DNA of 64,000 nucleotides, taken from NCBI GenBank assembly GCA_964550795.1, contig CAZKBH010000007.1, forward strand, positions 56,623 through 120,622. The letters run 5' to 3'. The translations under genes were made by a program, and so were the position numbers. The number at the start of each line of letters is the position of its first letter. Within the stretch, counting starts at the first letter, position 1. This DNA comes from M3007 sp964550795 (lineage in GTDB: Bacteria > Bacteroidota > Bacteroidia > Chitinophagales > Saprospiraceae). The notes beneath the pieces are model-generated. The model did no database searches. It worked only from the letters and a program-made list of their open reading frames with translations, and was not told the origin of the DNA. This document shows positions 25,777 to 34,929 of this stretch, piece after piece.

Positions 25777-27042
25777 ATGCTTCTTTCCAAAAACTGTTTG
25801 ATGGTCATGCTTTTGTGCTGTGTTTGGCCCGCTATCACTTCAGCACAGACGAGTATTCCGTCTAATCCAAACTATCTCACGGCAACCGCTAAAAATGGAG
25901 ATGACGCCCTGGCACTCCTCAATCGGTACGGACTTGCCGACTACAGCTGCAATGTTTCCCATTTTCTCGAAATAAACGATCGTGCCGACAACAAACTCAA
26001 GTCGGGCGAATCCTATAAAATGCCCATTTTGGTGGTCCCATACAATGGAAAAAGCATTCGGACGACGCTAAAAATTGAGGATTGGAAAACCGCCAAACGT
26101 ATTGAAGAATTCAACAAAGCCGCTCAAAAAAAATCACTTCGCCCGGATTATTTTATTGAAAACAAAAGACTGTGGGTGCCTTGGCACGAATTAAGCTGTC
26201 CGCAAGCCAACTCAGTTAAAATGGCTGCGGGCATTGGCCTGGCCTCTAAAAAAGATTATAGCCGATCGAAGACCAAAGTAGTTAGTGGAGGTGAAAAAGA
26301 CACGAATGGAGACCGAATATTCCCAATTTTCGGGCCTGGATACCAAAAAACGCCGCTCTTGAACCGAAGTATGAAAGGCAGGGTTTTTTACCTCATCAGT
26401 GGCCATGGCGGCCCCGATGTGGGCGCACAAGGCAAACGGGCCGGCCACACCCTTTGTGAAGATGAATACGCTTACGATGTCACCCTGCGGCTGCTTCGCT
26501 TATTGGTAAGTCACGGGGCCATTGCATACATGATTGTTCGGGACCCCGACGACGGCATCCGCGATGAAAATTATCTCAAATGTGATAAAGATGAAGAGGT
26601 CTGGGGTGGGCTAACCATTCCGTACGACCAGAAAGAGCGGCTCAAGCAACGCACCGATGTCATCAATACGTTGACGGAAATTCACGCCAAAGAGGGATTG
26701 GGCGATCAGACCATTATTGAAATCCATGTTGACTCCCGGAGCCGCGACAAAAAGCAGGATGCATTTTTTTATTACCGTCCGGAAAGTGAGGCAAGCCTGA
26801 GTTTGGCCCAACATATCCACAAAACATTTGACTCGAAGTACCGAAAAGCGCAGGGCGGGCGGGTGTATGGCGGCACAGTGACCCCACGCTACCTGTTCAC
26901 GCTGAAAGAAACGTTTGCACCCAAAGCAGTTTACATCGAACTGGCAAATATCCAAAATGACTGGGATCAGCAGCGAATTGTGCTCAAAAACAACCGCCAG
27001 GCGATTGCCAATTGGATCTGCCACGCTTTGCTAACGCATTAA
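25777..27042 (+). CDS. N-acetylmuramoyl-L-alanine amidase (Amidase_3)
   Basis: Zinc amidase of 421 residues that cuts the bond between MurNAc and L-Ala in peptidoglycan. ATG 25777 is chosen over a TTG at 25711 because it starts the signal peptide (MLLSKNCLMVMLLCCVWPAITSAQ). An N-terminal LysM-like region (GDDALALLNRYGLADYSCNV, then LKSGESYKMPILVVPYNG) is found in Bacteroidota amidases. The catalytic domain shows the zinc ligands in SGHGGPDVGAQG and CEDEYAYDV, the later His in IIEIHVDS, and the second Glu in VYIELANIQN, so the site is complete. It probably acts in daughter-cell separation. It converges on gldC with 7 bases between. Confidence 0.9.
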   Translation: MLLSKNCLMVMLLCCVWPAITSAQTSIPSNPNYLTATAKNGDDALALLNRYGLADYSCNVSHFLEINDRADNKLKSGESYKMPILVVPYNGKSIRTTLKIEDWKTAKRIEEFNKAAQKKSLRPDYFIENKRLWVPWHELSCPQANSVKMAAGIGLASKKDYSRSKTKVVSGGEKDTNGDRIFPIFGPGYQKTPLLNRSMKGRVFYLISGHGGPDVGAQGKRAGHTLCEDEYAYDVTLRLLRLLVSHGAIAYMIVRDPDDGIRDENYLKCDKDEEVWGGLTIPYDQKERLKQRTDVINTLTEIHAKEGLGDQTIIEIHVDSRSRDKKQDAFFYYRPESEASLSLAQHIHKTFDSKYRKAQGGRVYGGTVTPRYLFTLKETFAPKAVYIELANIQNDWDQQRIVLKNNRQAIANWICHALLTH

Positions 27043-27049
27043 TTTGCGC

Positions 27050-27403
27050 CTAATCCTTCGGCACAATTTCCGTCTGCTGCCCAAAATAATGCGCAAATTT
27101 GGCAATGTCTTCTGCCAATTCCTTGTTTTGAGTCGCCTTGAGATACGTCTGACTCAGGGAACGAAGGGTTTGGTACATAAAACGATCCATTTCCAGGACC
27201 TGCATTTCTTTGGTCCACAGATCAATCCGCAAGGTATCGCGATGTTCCTTATCAAAAAGTGCAATGGCCATCGCTTTGCATTCTTCCAGCACCCCGCCAT
27301 TGCGGTCGCTTGCACCCCATTCGATGCGGATGGGTACTTGTTCGGCGTTTAGGCCAACCCGGAGGGTTATGTCACTGGTTTTTACCACTTCGTTCGGATC
27401 CAT
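27050..27403 (-). CDS. gldC: gliding motility protein GldC
   Basis: Cytoplasmic protein of 117 residues linked to gliding motility and T9SS in Bacteroidota, where it supports but is not essential for the machinery. ATG 27403 is preferred to an upstream in-frame start because it gives the family length (about 110) and lies behind a perfect -7 box. Diagnostic segments are the central EECKAMAIALFDKEHRDTLR, IDLWTKEMQVLEMDRFMYQT and the C-terminal FAHYFGQQTEI. No other gld gene is near. The genome also encodes PorP/SprF and sorting-domain cargo in this window, which fits. Confidence 0.88.
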   Translation of the reverse strand: MDPNEVVKTSDITLRVGLNAEQVPIRIEWGASDRNGGVLEECKAMAIALFDKEHRDTLRIDLWTKEMQVLEMDRFMYQTLRSLSQTYLKATQNKELAEDIAKFAHYFGQQTEIVPKD

Positions 27404-27430
27404 AATGGAATATTTTTTTGATACGAGGCG

Positions 27431-27438
27431 CAAATGTA
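27431..27438 (-). promoter_or_regulatory. -7 box TACATTTG for gldC
   Basis: Perfect TAnnTTTG on the minus strand followed by CGCC, 27 bases before ATG 27403. Confidence 0.5.
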
Positions 27439-27469
27439 GCACTTCGATAACCAAATCCAGAACATGGTG

Positions 27470-27477
27470 TAAGTTTG
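27470..27477 (+). promoter_or_regulatory. -7 box TAAGTTTG abutting the nuclease gene
   Basis: Perfect TAnnTTTG with 6 bases to ATG 27484, so any transcript would be nearly leaderless. Confidence 0.5.
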
Positions 27478-27483
27478 CAGCCT

Positions 27484-30195
27484 ATGACCCTGCACTTTAG
27501 CCATCACTTCGATGCCCTCGTTTACGCGCCGCCTACCACGCCGCGAGAAGGCGAATATTTCCTCGGCCCCTCCAGATTACTGCTTTGGTTAGAAGGCCAA
27601 ATGGGCCTGCTCGGCTATCCAAACAATACGGCTTACCTGCGCATCGAGTTATACCGGCAAGCGCTGGGGCAACACCTGCTGGAGGACACCCTCCTCAAGC
27701 GTCCTTTTTTTGAAAAATCTTTTGCCGCAGATCGTTTTGCTACCGCAGAAGCTCTGCTCGCCTGGCGCGACGAGCTCTTGCTTGCAGGCTGGAAGTTTGC
27801 ACTTTCGGACGCCATGCCCGCCCGCCTACATGACCTCGCAAGGGTGGAAGTATATTTTCAAAAAAAGCTGCAGGATCCCGAACTAGGCATTCAAGCCGCA
27901 GGCTTTTCGGATCGCTATGCACAAGTTTTAGCGCTGCTTGAACAACGCGAGGTTTCTGTGGATAAAGTCCTGCTCTATGAGCCAATTCATTTACAAGTTC
28001 CTGTAATTCAACGGATTGTGAAGGTCTTGTCCCAACAAGGCGTTGACATAACAAACGTTGAAATTCGCGGTGCAGCTGCACCAGAAACAAATTTGGGTAA
28101 GTTGCAGGCGGCGATGGCGTATGGAACCCGTGCACAATCGGAATCTTCTGCCCAAGCCTCCGCCTCGAGGTCCAATCTGGCGATCCTTTTTACCCGTAGA
28201 GATTCGGATGCGGCCACTTTTTTGGCGCAGACCCTGCGCGAAAACCCGGCTTACCGCCCTACGTTTTTGATTCCGGAAATGAATCTGTTGCTGGAACAAA
28301 ACCTTGTAAATGAAGGGTTTGCGCCCATGGGTGTACTGTCTGCTTCACTCGCCCGGCCATCGTTGCAAGTATTGAAACTGGCGCCGGCATTTCTTTGGGA
28401 ACCCGTGGACGTTTTCAAAATCATGGAGTTTGTCACCCTGCCCGTTAAACCCCTGGAATCTGGCTTGGCCCTCGAAATTGCCCGGGTGATGGCAGAAAAA
28501 CCAGGCTTGTTCAGCGATACCTGGTTTGCTGCGGTGTTCAGCTATCTGGAACGGGCCGAGGTGCCGGAAGAAGCCCGCGAGCAATACAATTTCTGGTTTG
28601 ACCGGCGGCGATATCCGGCAGATGCTGCGGCCCCTAAACGGGATGCGGTGGCCATTTACGCGTATCTTCAGGAATGGGCGCTGCGTTTTCACGAAACCTC
28701 CGGCAGCAGCAATAATTCCCTGTTGGTCCTGGCCGAGCAAGCCCGCCGCATCCGGGAATTGCTGGAAACATTGCCCGAGCAACGTATTGGTTACCTCGAA
28801 CTGGAGCGGATTGTGCGCACCATCTACGAACCTTCGCCCATGCAATTGGCGCCTGCTGAACTGGGGAGTTTTGCCTTTGTACACCAGCCCGGAGCGTTCG
28901 CCTGCGCGGTGGAAAATACGGTTTGGTGGAACTGTGCGCTCGAAAACATCACGCCACCGCCCGATAAATGGCAAAAAGAAGAGCGGCTGTTTTTGGAAAA
29001 TCAGGCAGTTTTACTCGAAACACCGCGCCAACAAAGCCAACGCGCCCAGTTGTTGCAAATGCGCCCGGTATTACAAACGGCTCAGCAATTGATGCTTGTC
29101 ATTCCGGAACAAATAGATGGTGCAGAGGCCGTTCCCCCACTTTTATTGAGTGATATTGAAGCCCTTTTTGGGCAAGAAACGAAGCAATTTTGCTTTAAAC
29201 TAGACCAGGAAAACGACCGTGAACGCTTGGCCGCCTGGCTAAATATTCCGCAGCAAGAACAAATTGCTACACGTTCAGCGGCTCGACCAATGCCGGTAAT
29301 TCAGGTCTCTAATCCCGAATGGTTGCCCGAAAGTGAATATGAGACCCCGACGAATCTGGACAGTCTTTTTTACTATCCACACCGCTGGTTTTTCCGCCAA
29401 AAACTGCGGCTTTATCGTTCGAGTCTGCTCAGTGTCACGGGAGATACCACCTTGCTCGGGAGCCTGGCACACCGTTTTTTTGAAAAACTGCTCAAGGAAG
29501 ATTTCAAGGCGCTCAACCGCCAAAATCTGAACGAATGGATTGAAAATGAAGCAAAAACCTTGCTTCCGAGAGAAGGGGCAACCTTGCTGCTCTACGGACG
29601 GGAGCCGGATCGGATGGCGTTTTTAAACAAAGTCAAAAATGCCGCCTGGAGTCTGGTTTCCATCCTTCGATCCAACGGCTGGGAAGTGGAAAATACGGAG
29701 ATGGAATTGCAAGGGAGTTTTGTCGGAATGCCGGTGCGCGGTAAAGCCGATTTAGTCTTGCATCGTGATGGAGAAAAAGCCATCGTTGACCTTAAATGGA
29801 GTGGCGCAAAACATCGCAAAGAGTTGATTCAGAATGGGGAAGACCTGCAATTGGTGCTTTATGCGCACTTACTACCGCCGCCTGAACAATGGCCCCACAC
29901 GGCCTATTTTATTCTGAATGAAGGCAAAATGATCGCCCGAAATACGGCAGCTTTTAAGGAAGCCGTGGTGGCGGGTAAAGGCGAGGATCATATCTCTGCG
30001 TGTACGGCCATTTTTGAAAAAATGGAAAAAACTTACGCCTGGCGAATGGCACAGATCCGCAAGGGCCAGATTGAAATCCGAACAGCTCGAACGGCTCAGG
30101 AGCTGGAGATACTTTACGATGGACAACTTTTTGAGTTGCTCGAAATGAAAAACGAGGATGCCCGATGGGATGATTATCAAACCTTGCTAGGGTAG
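27484..30195 (+). CDS. AddB-like protein with C-terminal PD-(D/E)XK nuclease
   Basis: Protein of 903 residues. ATG 27484 is used; an upstream TTG at 27475 overlaps the promoter box. The first 600 residues are helical and resemble the inactivated helicase-like half of AddB/RexB, without a Walker A (GxGKT) motif. The C-terminal 270 residues are a PD-(D/E)XK nuclease: LGSLAHRFFEKLL, then GKADLVL...AIVDLKWSG with the Asp and the DLK catalytic residues, then QLVLYAHLL. Unlike many AddB proteins, no four-Cys iron-sulfur cluster is evident. Family knowledge: AddAB repairs double-strand breaks and degrades foreign DNA. The AddA helicase is not adjacent. A stand-alone nuclease is the alternative. Confidence 0.8.
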   Translation: MTLHFSHHFDALVYAPPTTPREGEYFLGPSRLLLWLEGQMGLLGYPNNTAYLRIELYRQALGQHLLEDTLLKRPFFEKSFAADRFATAEALLAWRDELLLAGWKFALSDAMPARLHDLARVEVYFQKKLQDPELGIQAAGFSDRYAQVLALLEQREVSVDKVLLYEPIHLQVPVIQRIVKVLSQQGVDITNVEIRGAAAPETNLGKLQAAMAYGTRAQSESSAQASASRSNLAILFTRRDSDAATFLAQTLRENPAYRPTFLIPEMNLLLEQNLVNEGFAPMGVLSASLARPSLQVLKLAPAFLWEPVDVFKIMEFVTLPVKPLESGLALEIARVMAEKPGLFSDTWFAAVFSYLERAEVPEEAREQYNFWFDRRRYPADAAAPKRDAVAIYAYLQEWALRFHETSGSSNNSLLVLAEQARRIRELLETLPEQRIGYLELERIVRTIYEPSPMQLAPAELGSFAFVHQPGAFACAVENTVWWNCALENITPPPDKWQKEERLFLENQAVLLETPRQQSQRAQLLQMRPVLQTAQQLMLVIPEQIDGAEAVPPLLLSDIEALFGQETKQFCFKLDQENDRERLAAWLNIPQQEQIATRSAARPMPVIQVSNPEWLPESEYETPTNLDSLFYYPHRWFFRQKLRLYRSSLLSVTGDTTLLGSLAHRFFEKLLKEDFKALNRQNLNEWIENEAKTLLPREGATLLLYGREPDRMAFLNKVKNAAWSLVSILRSNGWEVENTEMELQGSFVGMPVRGKADLVLHRDGEKAIVDLKWSGAKHRKELIQNGEDLQLVLYAHLLPPPEQWPHTAYFILNEGKMIARNTAAFKEAVVAGKGEDHISACTAIFEKMEKTYAWRMAQIRKGQIEIRTARTAQELEILYDGQLFELLEMKNEDARWDDYQTLLG

Positions 30196-30226
30196 GGGGC
30201 ACACCTTAAAAATTAAAAGACCATAC

Positions 30227-30234
30227 TACATTTG
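30227..30234 (+). promoter_or_regulatory. -7 box TACATTTG abutting plsC
   Basis: Perfect TAnnTTTG followed by CGCC and ATG 30239, 4 bases away. Confidence 0.5.
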
Positions 30235-30238
30235 CGCC

Positions 30239-30952
30239 ATGGCAAAAATTTGGGCGGTTTACGCCGTTGCGTTGTTTCTGATTTTGATGACCCTCAGCCT
30301 GCCCATCGTAGGCTTAAACATGCTGATTACCCCGGGCAAACGCGCCTTGCGGAATAATATCTATTATTTGCACCATGTTTTCACCCCCCTTTTTCTGACA
30401 CTTGTCGGCATTCGATTGAAGGTTGAAGGCAAAGAACTCCTCGACCCAAAACAGAGTTATGTCATTGTGGGTAATCATCGTTCGGCACTGGATTTTATCA
30501 TCAATGCACATGCATTTCCGGGCGTTTTCAGGTTTTTGGCCAAGCAGGAATTGCTGAAAATACCCGTTTTTGGGCTGATTGTGCGAAAAATGTGCCTGAT
30601 TGTAGATCGCAGCAGTGCCATGAGTCGCGCGAGAAGTGTGGTGGCGCTGAAGCAACAATTGGCGGAGGGCTGGAGTATTTTTATTTACCCGGAAGGCAGT
30701 CGAAATGTGAGCGGAGAACCGCTTGCGCATTTTTTTGATGGCGCATTTCGCATCGCAATTCAGACAAAAGCTCCCCTTGCGGTGCAAACCATTGTAAACA
30801 TCCACCATATCACCGCAAACGGCGCAGGGCTTCGTCCGGGAACGGTCCGTATTGTTTGGGAACAACCCATTGCTACCGAAGGACTTGGGTCAGATGATAT
30901 TGTTGCGTTGAAAGAAAGGGCGGAAAATTTGATGCGGGAGCGATTGGTATAA
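30239..30952 (+). CDS. 1-acyl-sn-glycerol-3-phosphate acyltransferase (PlsC family)
   Basis: Transfers a second acyl chain to lysophosphatidate in phospholipid synthesis at the inner membrane. The 237 residues start with a membrane anchor (MAKIWAVYAVALFLILMTLS). The catalytic block is NHRSALDF (HxxxxD), and a second conserved block is FIYPEGSRN. A second, more distant relative lies at 42189, so this window has two PlsC-type enzymes and their lipid substrates cannot be told apart from sequence. Downstream the sequence enters a microsatellite within 4 bases of the stop. Confidence 0.9.
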   Translation: MAKIWAVYAVALFLILMTLSLPIVGLNMLITPGKRALRNNIYYLHHVFTPLFLTLVGIRLKVEGKELLDPKQSYVIVGNHRSALDFIINAHAFPGVFRFLAKQELLKIPVFGLIVRKMCLIVDRSSAMSRARSVVALKQQLAEGWSIFIYPEGSRNVSGEPLAHFFDGAFRIAIQTKAPLAVQTIVNIHHITANGAGLRPGTVRIVWEQPIATEGLGSDDIVALKERAENLMRERLV

Positions 30953-30955
30953 AAA

Positions 30956-31241
30956 ACCGAATATCGAATATCGAATATCGAACACCGAATATCGAACACC
31001 GAACACCGAATTTTGAAGGGTTAAACCCATAAACCGGCGTTGATAGAACATTTGGATTTAATATCTAGTCAGCTTCAAATTACTTCGTCATTCGGTGTTC
31101 GATATTCGATATTCGGTGTTCGATATTCGGTGTTCGATATTCGATATTCGGTGTTCGATATTCGATATTCGGTGTTCGGTGTTCGATATTCGATATTCGT
31201 TGTTCGATATTCGGTGTTCGATTGTCAATCGAATCAATCGG
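30956..31241. repeat. composite repeat A: inverted microsatellites around a conserved core
   Basis: The left array (30956-31012) has units like GAATATCGAACACC. A core of about 75 bases follows, then the right array (about 31088-31229) in the opposite orientation (TTCGGTGTTCGATA), then CAATCGAATCAATCG. The core segment 31025-31065 is identical over 41 bases to 40448-40488, and the flanking core bases are also largely conserved. Left and right arrays are reverse complements, so the whole unit can fold. It fills the gap between plsC and the convergent kup. Confidence 0.85.
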
Positions 31242-31250
31242 CTAGTTTTC

Positions 31251-33248
31251 CTACTGAAGCCGCTTCAACCGCAAATCCTTCACCCGCCGAAGCACCAGCG
31301 GCACTTGCTCGATTTCGACGGAATCACTGTCCAGACCAAACCAGTTCTGAGGGGAAGCCGTGATGCTTTTAACTGCGAGATAAATCCGCATAATGGCCTG
31401 TTCCCACAGCGGCAGATCATTTTCGTAGGAGAGGAATTCCTGAATGATGACAAATTTGAAGTCTCCGGTAGCAATTTCCCCGTGACTGATGTGGTAGCGG
31501 GAACTGATTTCCAGTTCGTCGTTTTCGAGCAAATCTTCCACCACTTTCCGCAGGAACAGGTTCATTCGTTGCTCTACGCGGAAGCCGAGCCGGAAGTTGA
31601 CTTTGTACACATCATCGCGGGCAATCATGCTGACCTTGTATTCCATGGTGTAAGGCTCATCGGTCGTTTCGATGTGCACAAACCAGTAGATATCGGCCCG
31701 TTTGGGCTGGGTTTGCAAAATGGAATACAGGACTTTTTCTTCAACTTTTTTGGGCGATTTTGCGCTGCTCAGAAAAACCAGATTCGCCGCGCACTTGGGT
31801 ATATTATCGTCGCTGCTCAAAAGAATGAGCTGGTCAATATAGTCGTTGACCTTCACGTTTTGAATGTAGCGATGTTTGATTTTTTTGGCTTGTACCCATA
31901 CAAACATCAGAACAAACAACACCGAGGCTATAAATACCGTGATAAAGCCTCCTTCTGCGAATTTCAACAAATTGGCCGCAAAAAACGCCCCTTCAAAACA
32001 CAAATACCAGATTAAAAACATCCAGACATAAACCGAACGAACGCGGTTCTGAACAAAGTAATTGGACAATAAAATGGTGGACATCAGCATCGTTAAGGTC
32101 ACCGAGAGTCCGTAAGCAGCTTCCATTTTGGCACTTTCCTGAAAATAAATCGTGACAAATACACAGCCCGCCCAGAGCAGCGTATTCACGGCAGGGAGGT
32201 ACAATTGCCCCTTCATTTGCGTTGGGAATACAACTTTCAATTTTGGCAACAAACCCAGGCGAACGGCCTCGCTCACGAGGGTAAAAGACCCAGAAATCAT
32301 GGCCTGGCTCGCAATAATGGCCGCCATGGTGGCAATCGCGATGCCAAAGGGCAGGAAAAACTCGGGCATTACCCCGTAAAAAGGATTCACGGGCTGCGCA
32401 GTCATTTCATCTCCCACCAGGGCCATGAAGGTCGGCAGGGGTTTTCCGTCAAATTTTAAACACCAGACGGCCTGACCTAAGTAATTGATTACCAGACAGG
32501 TTTTAACAAAAATCCAGCTCACGCGGATGTTTTGTTTTCCACAATGCCCAAGGTCGGCGTACAGCGCTTCGGCGCCGGTGGTACACAGAAACACTGCACC
32601 CATCAGGACCAGCGCGTTGGGATGATGCAGCAACAATTTGGCCGCGAACACAGGGTTTAAAGCCTGCAAAACACTCCAATCATTGGACATAGAAATGATG
32701 CCCAAGAGTCCGAGCATCGAGAACCACACCAGCATGATGGGACCAAAAAAACGGCCCATCGCTGCCGTTCCAAATTGTTGGAAAATAAATAAAATGGAAA
32801 TGATGGCAAGGGTAATGTGTACCGTGGGGAGATGCAGGCCCTGCAAGGCCGGTACCGATGCCAAACTTTCTATGGCGGCAGAAACCGTGATGGGCGGCGT
32901 GATCATCCCCTCCGAAAGCACCGCACTTCCGCCAATCATGGCCGGAAACAAGAGCCAGCGTCTACGCCGCCGAACGAGGGTGTAAAGCGAAAAAATGCCA
33001 CCCTCTCCGTTGTTATCGGCCCTAAGCACCAGCCCAATGTACTTGAAAGAAGTCTGGATGGTAAGGGTCCAAAAGACCAAGGAAACGGCTCCAAGAATGG
33101 TTTCCCGATTCACGATACCCTCTCCTACAATGGATTTCATCACGTACAGCGGGGAGGTCCCGATGTCGCCATAGATGATTCCGAGGGTGATAATCAATCC
33201 CGCTGTGGTGAGGCGGTGATGATGGCTATGTTCGCCGTTTGAGGGCAT
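31251..33248 (-). CDS. kup: KUP-family potassium transporter
   Basis: Inner-membrane proton-coupled K+ importer of 665 residues, the normal size. The first membrane segment holds the family signature ITLGIIYGDIGTSPLYVMKS, and the second region has NGEGGIFSLYTL. About twelve membrane segments are followed by a soluble C-terminal domain of about 200 residues (from VQAKKIKHRYIQ). The N-terminus has a histidine run (EHSHHHRL). Single gene. Its 3' end touches composite repeat A, and long plus-strand open frames here are shadows starting inside that microsatellite. Confidence 0.95.
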   Translation of the reverse strand: MPSNGEHSHHHRLTTAGLIITLGIIYGDIGTSPLYVMKSIVGEGIVNRETILGAVSLVFWTLTIQTSFKYIGLVLRADNNGEGGIFSLYTLVRRRRRWLLFPAMIGGSAVLSEGMITPPITVSAAIESLASVPALQGLHLPTVHITLAIISILFIFQQFGTAAMGRFFGPIMLVWFSMLGLLGIISMSNDWSVLQALNPVFAAKLLLHHPNALVLMGAVFLCTTGAEALYADLGHCGKQNIRVSWIFVKTCLVINYLGQAVWCLKFDGKPLPTFMALVGDEMTAQPVNPFYGVMPEFFLPFGIAIATMAAIIASQAMISGSFTLVSEAVRLGLLPKLKVVFPTQMKGQLYLPAVNTLLWAGCVFVTIYFQESAKMEAAYGLSVTLTMLMSTILLSNYFVQNRVRSVYVWMFLIWYLCFEGAFFAANLLKFAEGGFITVFIASVLFVLMFVWVQAKKIKHRYIQNVKVNDYIDQLILLSSDDNIPKCAANLVFLSSAKSPKKVEEKVLYSILQTQPKRADIYWFVHIETTDEPYTMEYKVSMIARDDVYKVNFRLGFRVEQRMNLFLRKVVEDLLENDELEISSRYHISHGEIATGDFKFVIIQEFLSYENDLPLWEQAIMRIYLAVKSITASPQNWFGLDSDSVEIEQVPLVLRRVKDLRLKRLQ

Positions 33249-33305
33249 CTTGATTACTTTGGGACGTTTAAACCGGATTATGCCCGGATGGTCCGTTTTC
33301 AGTGT

Positions 33306-34752
33306 TTATTTGTTCGTCAGCACGAGGTATTCCCAAGGCTTCAAGTTGAGTTGCATGTCTTTGGTCAGTTGCACCGTACTTGCTCCAAACACGCTGAGAT
33401 AGGCTTCAGAGACAACCGCATCGTCGGGGCGGAGGGTAACGGTACAGGGTTTTTGGCTCAAATTCATTACGACGACAAGCCGGTCTCCGGTTTTTTCCCG
33501 GGTAAAAGCATACACCTGGTCGTCGCGGTCGGTTGCGATTTTTTCGAGTTTGCCGCCGTGTTGTCCAGACCAGAGTGCGCGATTATTGTGCCGCAAGTCG
33601 CAAAGTTTTTGAAAAAACGGCGTTTTCTCCATGTTTTTCCAACGAATGGGGTCTTTTTTGAAAAAAGCCAGTCGTTGGTTAAGGCCAGCTTCTTGTCCGT
33701 TGTACAACATCGGCATACCCTGCCAGGTAAAAGCCAGGATATTGAATACATCCGCAGCCTCGCCGTAAAGTTCTGTTTCGGTGCCGTTCCAGCTGTTTTC
33801 GTCGTGGTTTTGCGTGAAATACAATTGGCTGTAACCAGCGGGGTAAAAACGGTTCAAAAAGCGAAGCAGGGTGTCCAGCGATTGCGCGTTTTGTTTGCCA
33901 GTTGCAATGTCTTTGGTCACATCCTTCCATTTCCAGCCATAATTTACCTGGAAACAGGATTCAAAATGTGCGGGCTCATCTTGCCATTCCGAAAGCATAA
34001 AAACCGGTTTGATCGAATCCAAGGCCGGCCGCGCTTCTTTCCAAAAATCGTTGGGCACCAATCCTGCCATATCTACCCTAAAACCATCAATATCACAATT
34101 TTTGAGCCAATATTGCATGGCATTGATCATGGCTTTGCGGGTGGCCGGATTTCCATAATCCAGATCGCAGACATCGCTCCAGTCATCAATCGGTTGGCCG
34201 TTTTCGTTGAGTGGAACCGTGAATTCACCCTTGTATTGGGTGAAATATTCTGGGTGGGATTTTTTCCATTCCGAATCCCAGGAAGTATGGTTAGGAACCC
34301 AGTCCAGGATTACTTTTAAACCCAGTGCATGGGCCTCGCTTACTAGTTTTTTAAAGTCGGCTTCCGTCCCAAAATCGGGATTAACTGCCAGGTAATCGCG
34401 CACGGAATAGGGGCTGCCTTCATCGCCGGGATTGAGTTTGCGGCGTTCTACCCCAATTGGGTGGATGGGCATGATCCAGAGGACATCAATCCCCAGATCG
34501 CGCAATCTCGGCAATGCGGCGCGTACGCCCGCAAAATCGCCGGAAGGGGAGAATTGCCGCACGTTGCATTCGTACAAAACCGCGCTACGCACCCATTCAG
34601 GTTCAGGAAAGTTTTGGGCGGGCGAATTAACGGGTGTTTGCACAACGGGTGTCGGTTGGTCTTGGCAAGCCACCAGGGCCAGCGCAGTGNNNNNNNNNNT
34701 TGAGCAGTGAGCTCATACAGAAAACCAGTAGGAGAAAAAGTAGTTTTTTCAT
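33306..34752 (-). CDS. alpha-amylase family (GH13) lipoprotein, signal region broken by a gap
   Basis: Secreted or outer-membrane-anchored glycoside hydrolase. The signal begins MKKLLFLLLVFCMSSLL (ATG 34752; another ATG lies at 34758), is lost in a 10-N gap, and resumes as TALALVACQDQ with a lipobox Cys. The frames on the two sides differ, so the Ns are not the real length. The (beta/alpha)8 barrel shows the four GH13 regions: DWVPNH, GFRVDMAG (nucleophile Asp), MLSEW (acid/base Glu), FTQNHDEN (transition-state Asp). A C-terminal beta domain ends LKPWEYLVLTNK. All catalytic residues are present, so it is likely active on alpha-glucans. No SusCD genes are adjacent. Confidence 0.88.
34690..34699. 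other. assembly gap (10 N) in the amylase signal peptide
   Basis: Needs a change of frame to join MKKLLFLLLV with the downstream lipobox, so 10 is a placeholder. GCAGTG occurs close to both edges. Confidence 0.95.
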
Positions 34753-34891
34753 AAGCATACAGTACTCGATTTCGCCTAGTGCCACATTTGAAATTCGAGG
34801 GGCAAGAATACGACGTTTGGTTGAATCGTTGGCTTGGCGACATTTTATGAACTTGATTTTGACAAAATACATTCTTCGGATTTACTACGTA

Positions 34892-34899
34892 TATCTTTG
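34892..34899 (+). promoter_or_regulatory. -7 box TATCTTTG for the Omp28-like gene
   Basis: Perfect TAnnTTTG, 30 bases before ATG 34930. Confidence 0.5.
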
Positions 34900-34929
34900 T
34901 GCCATTGTACACTCAACTACTTCATTCAC

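Noticed and set aside
31095..32015. 306-codon plus-strand open frame
   Set aside because: It starts inside the microsatellite of composite repeat A (FDIRYSVFDIRCS) and then runs antisense to kup, which is clearly the real gene.
33288..34319. 343-codon plus-strand open frame
   Set aside because: Antisense to the GH13 amylase, whose catalytic motifs are intact.
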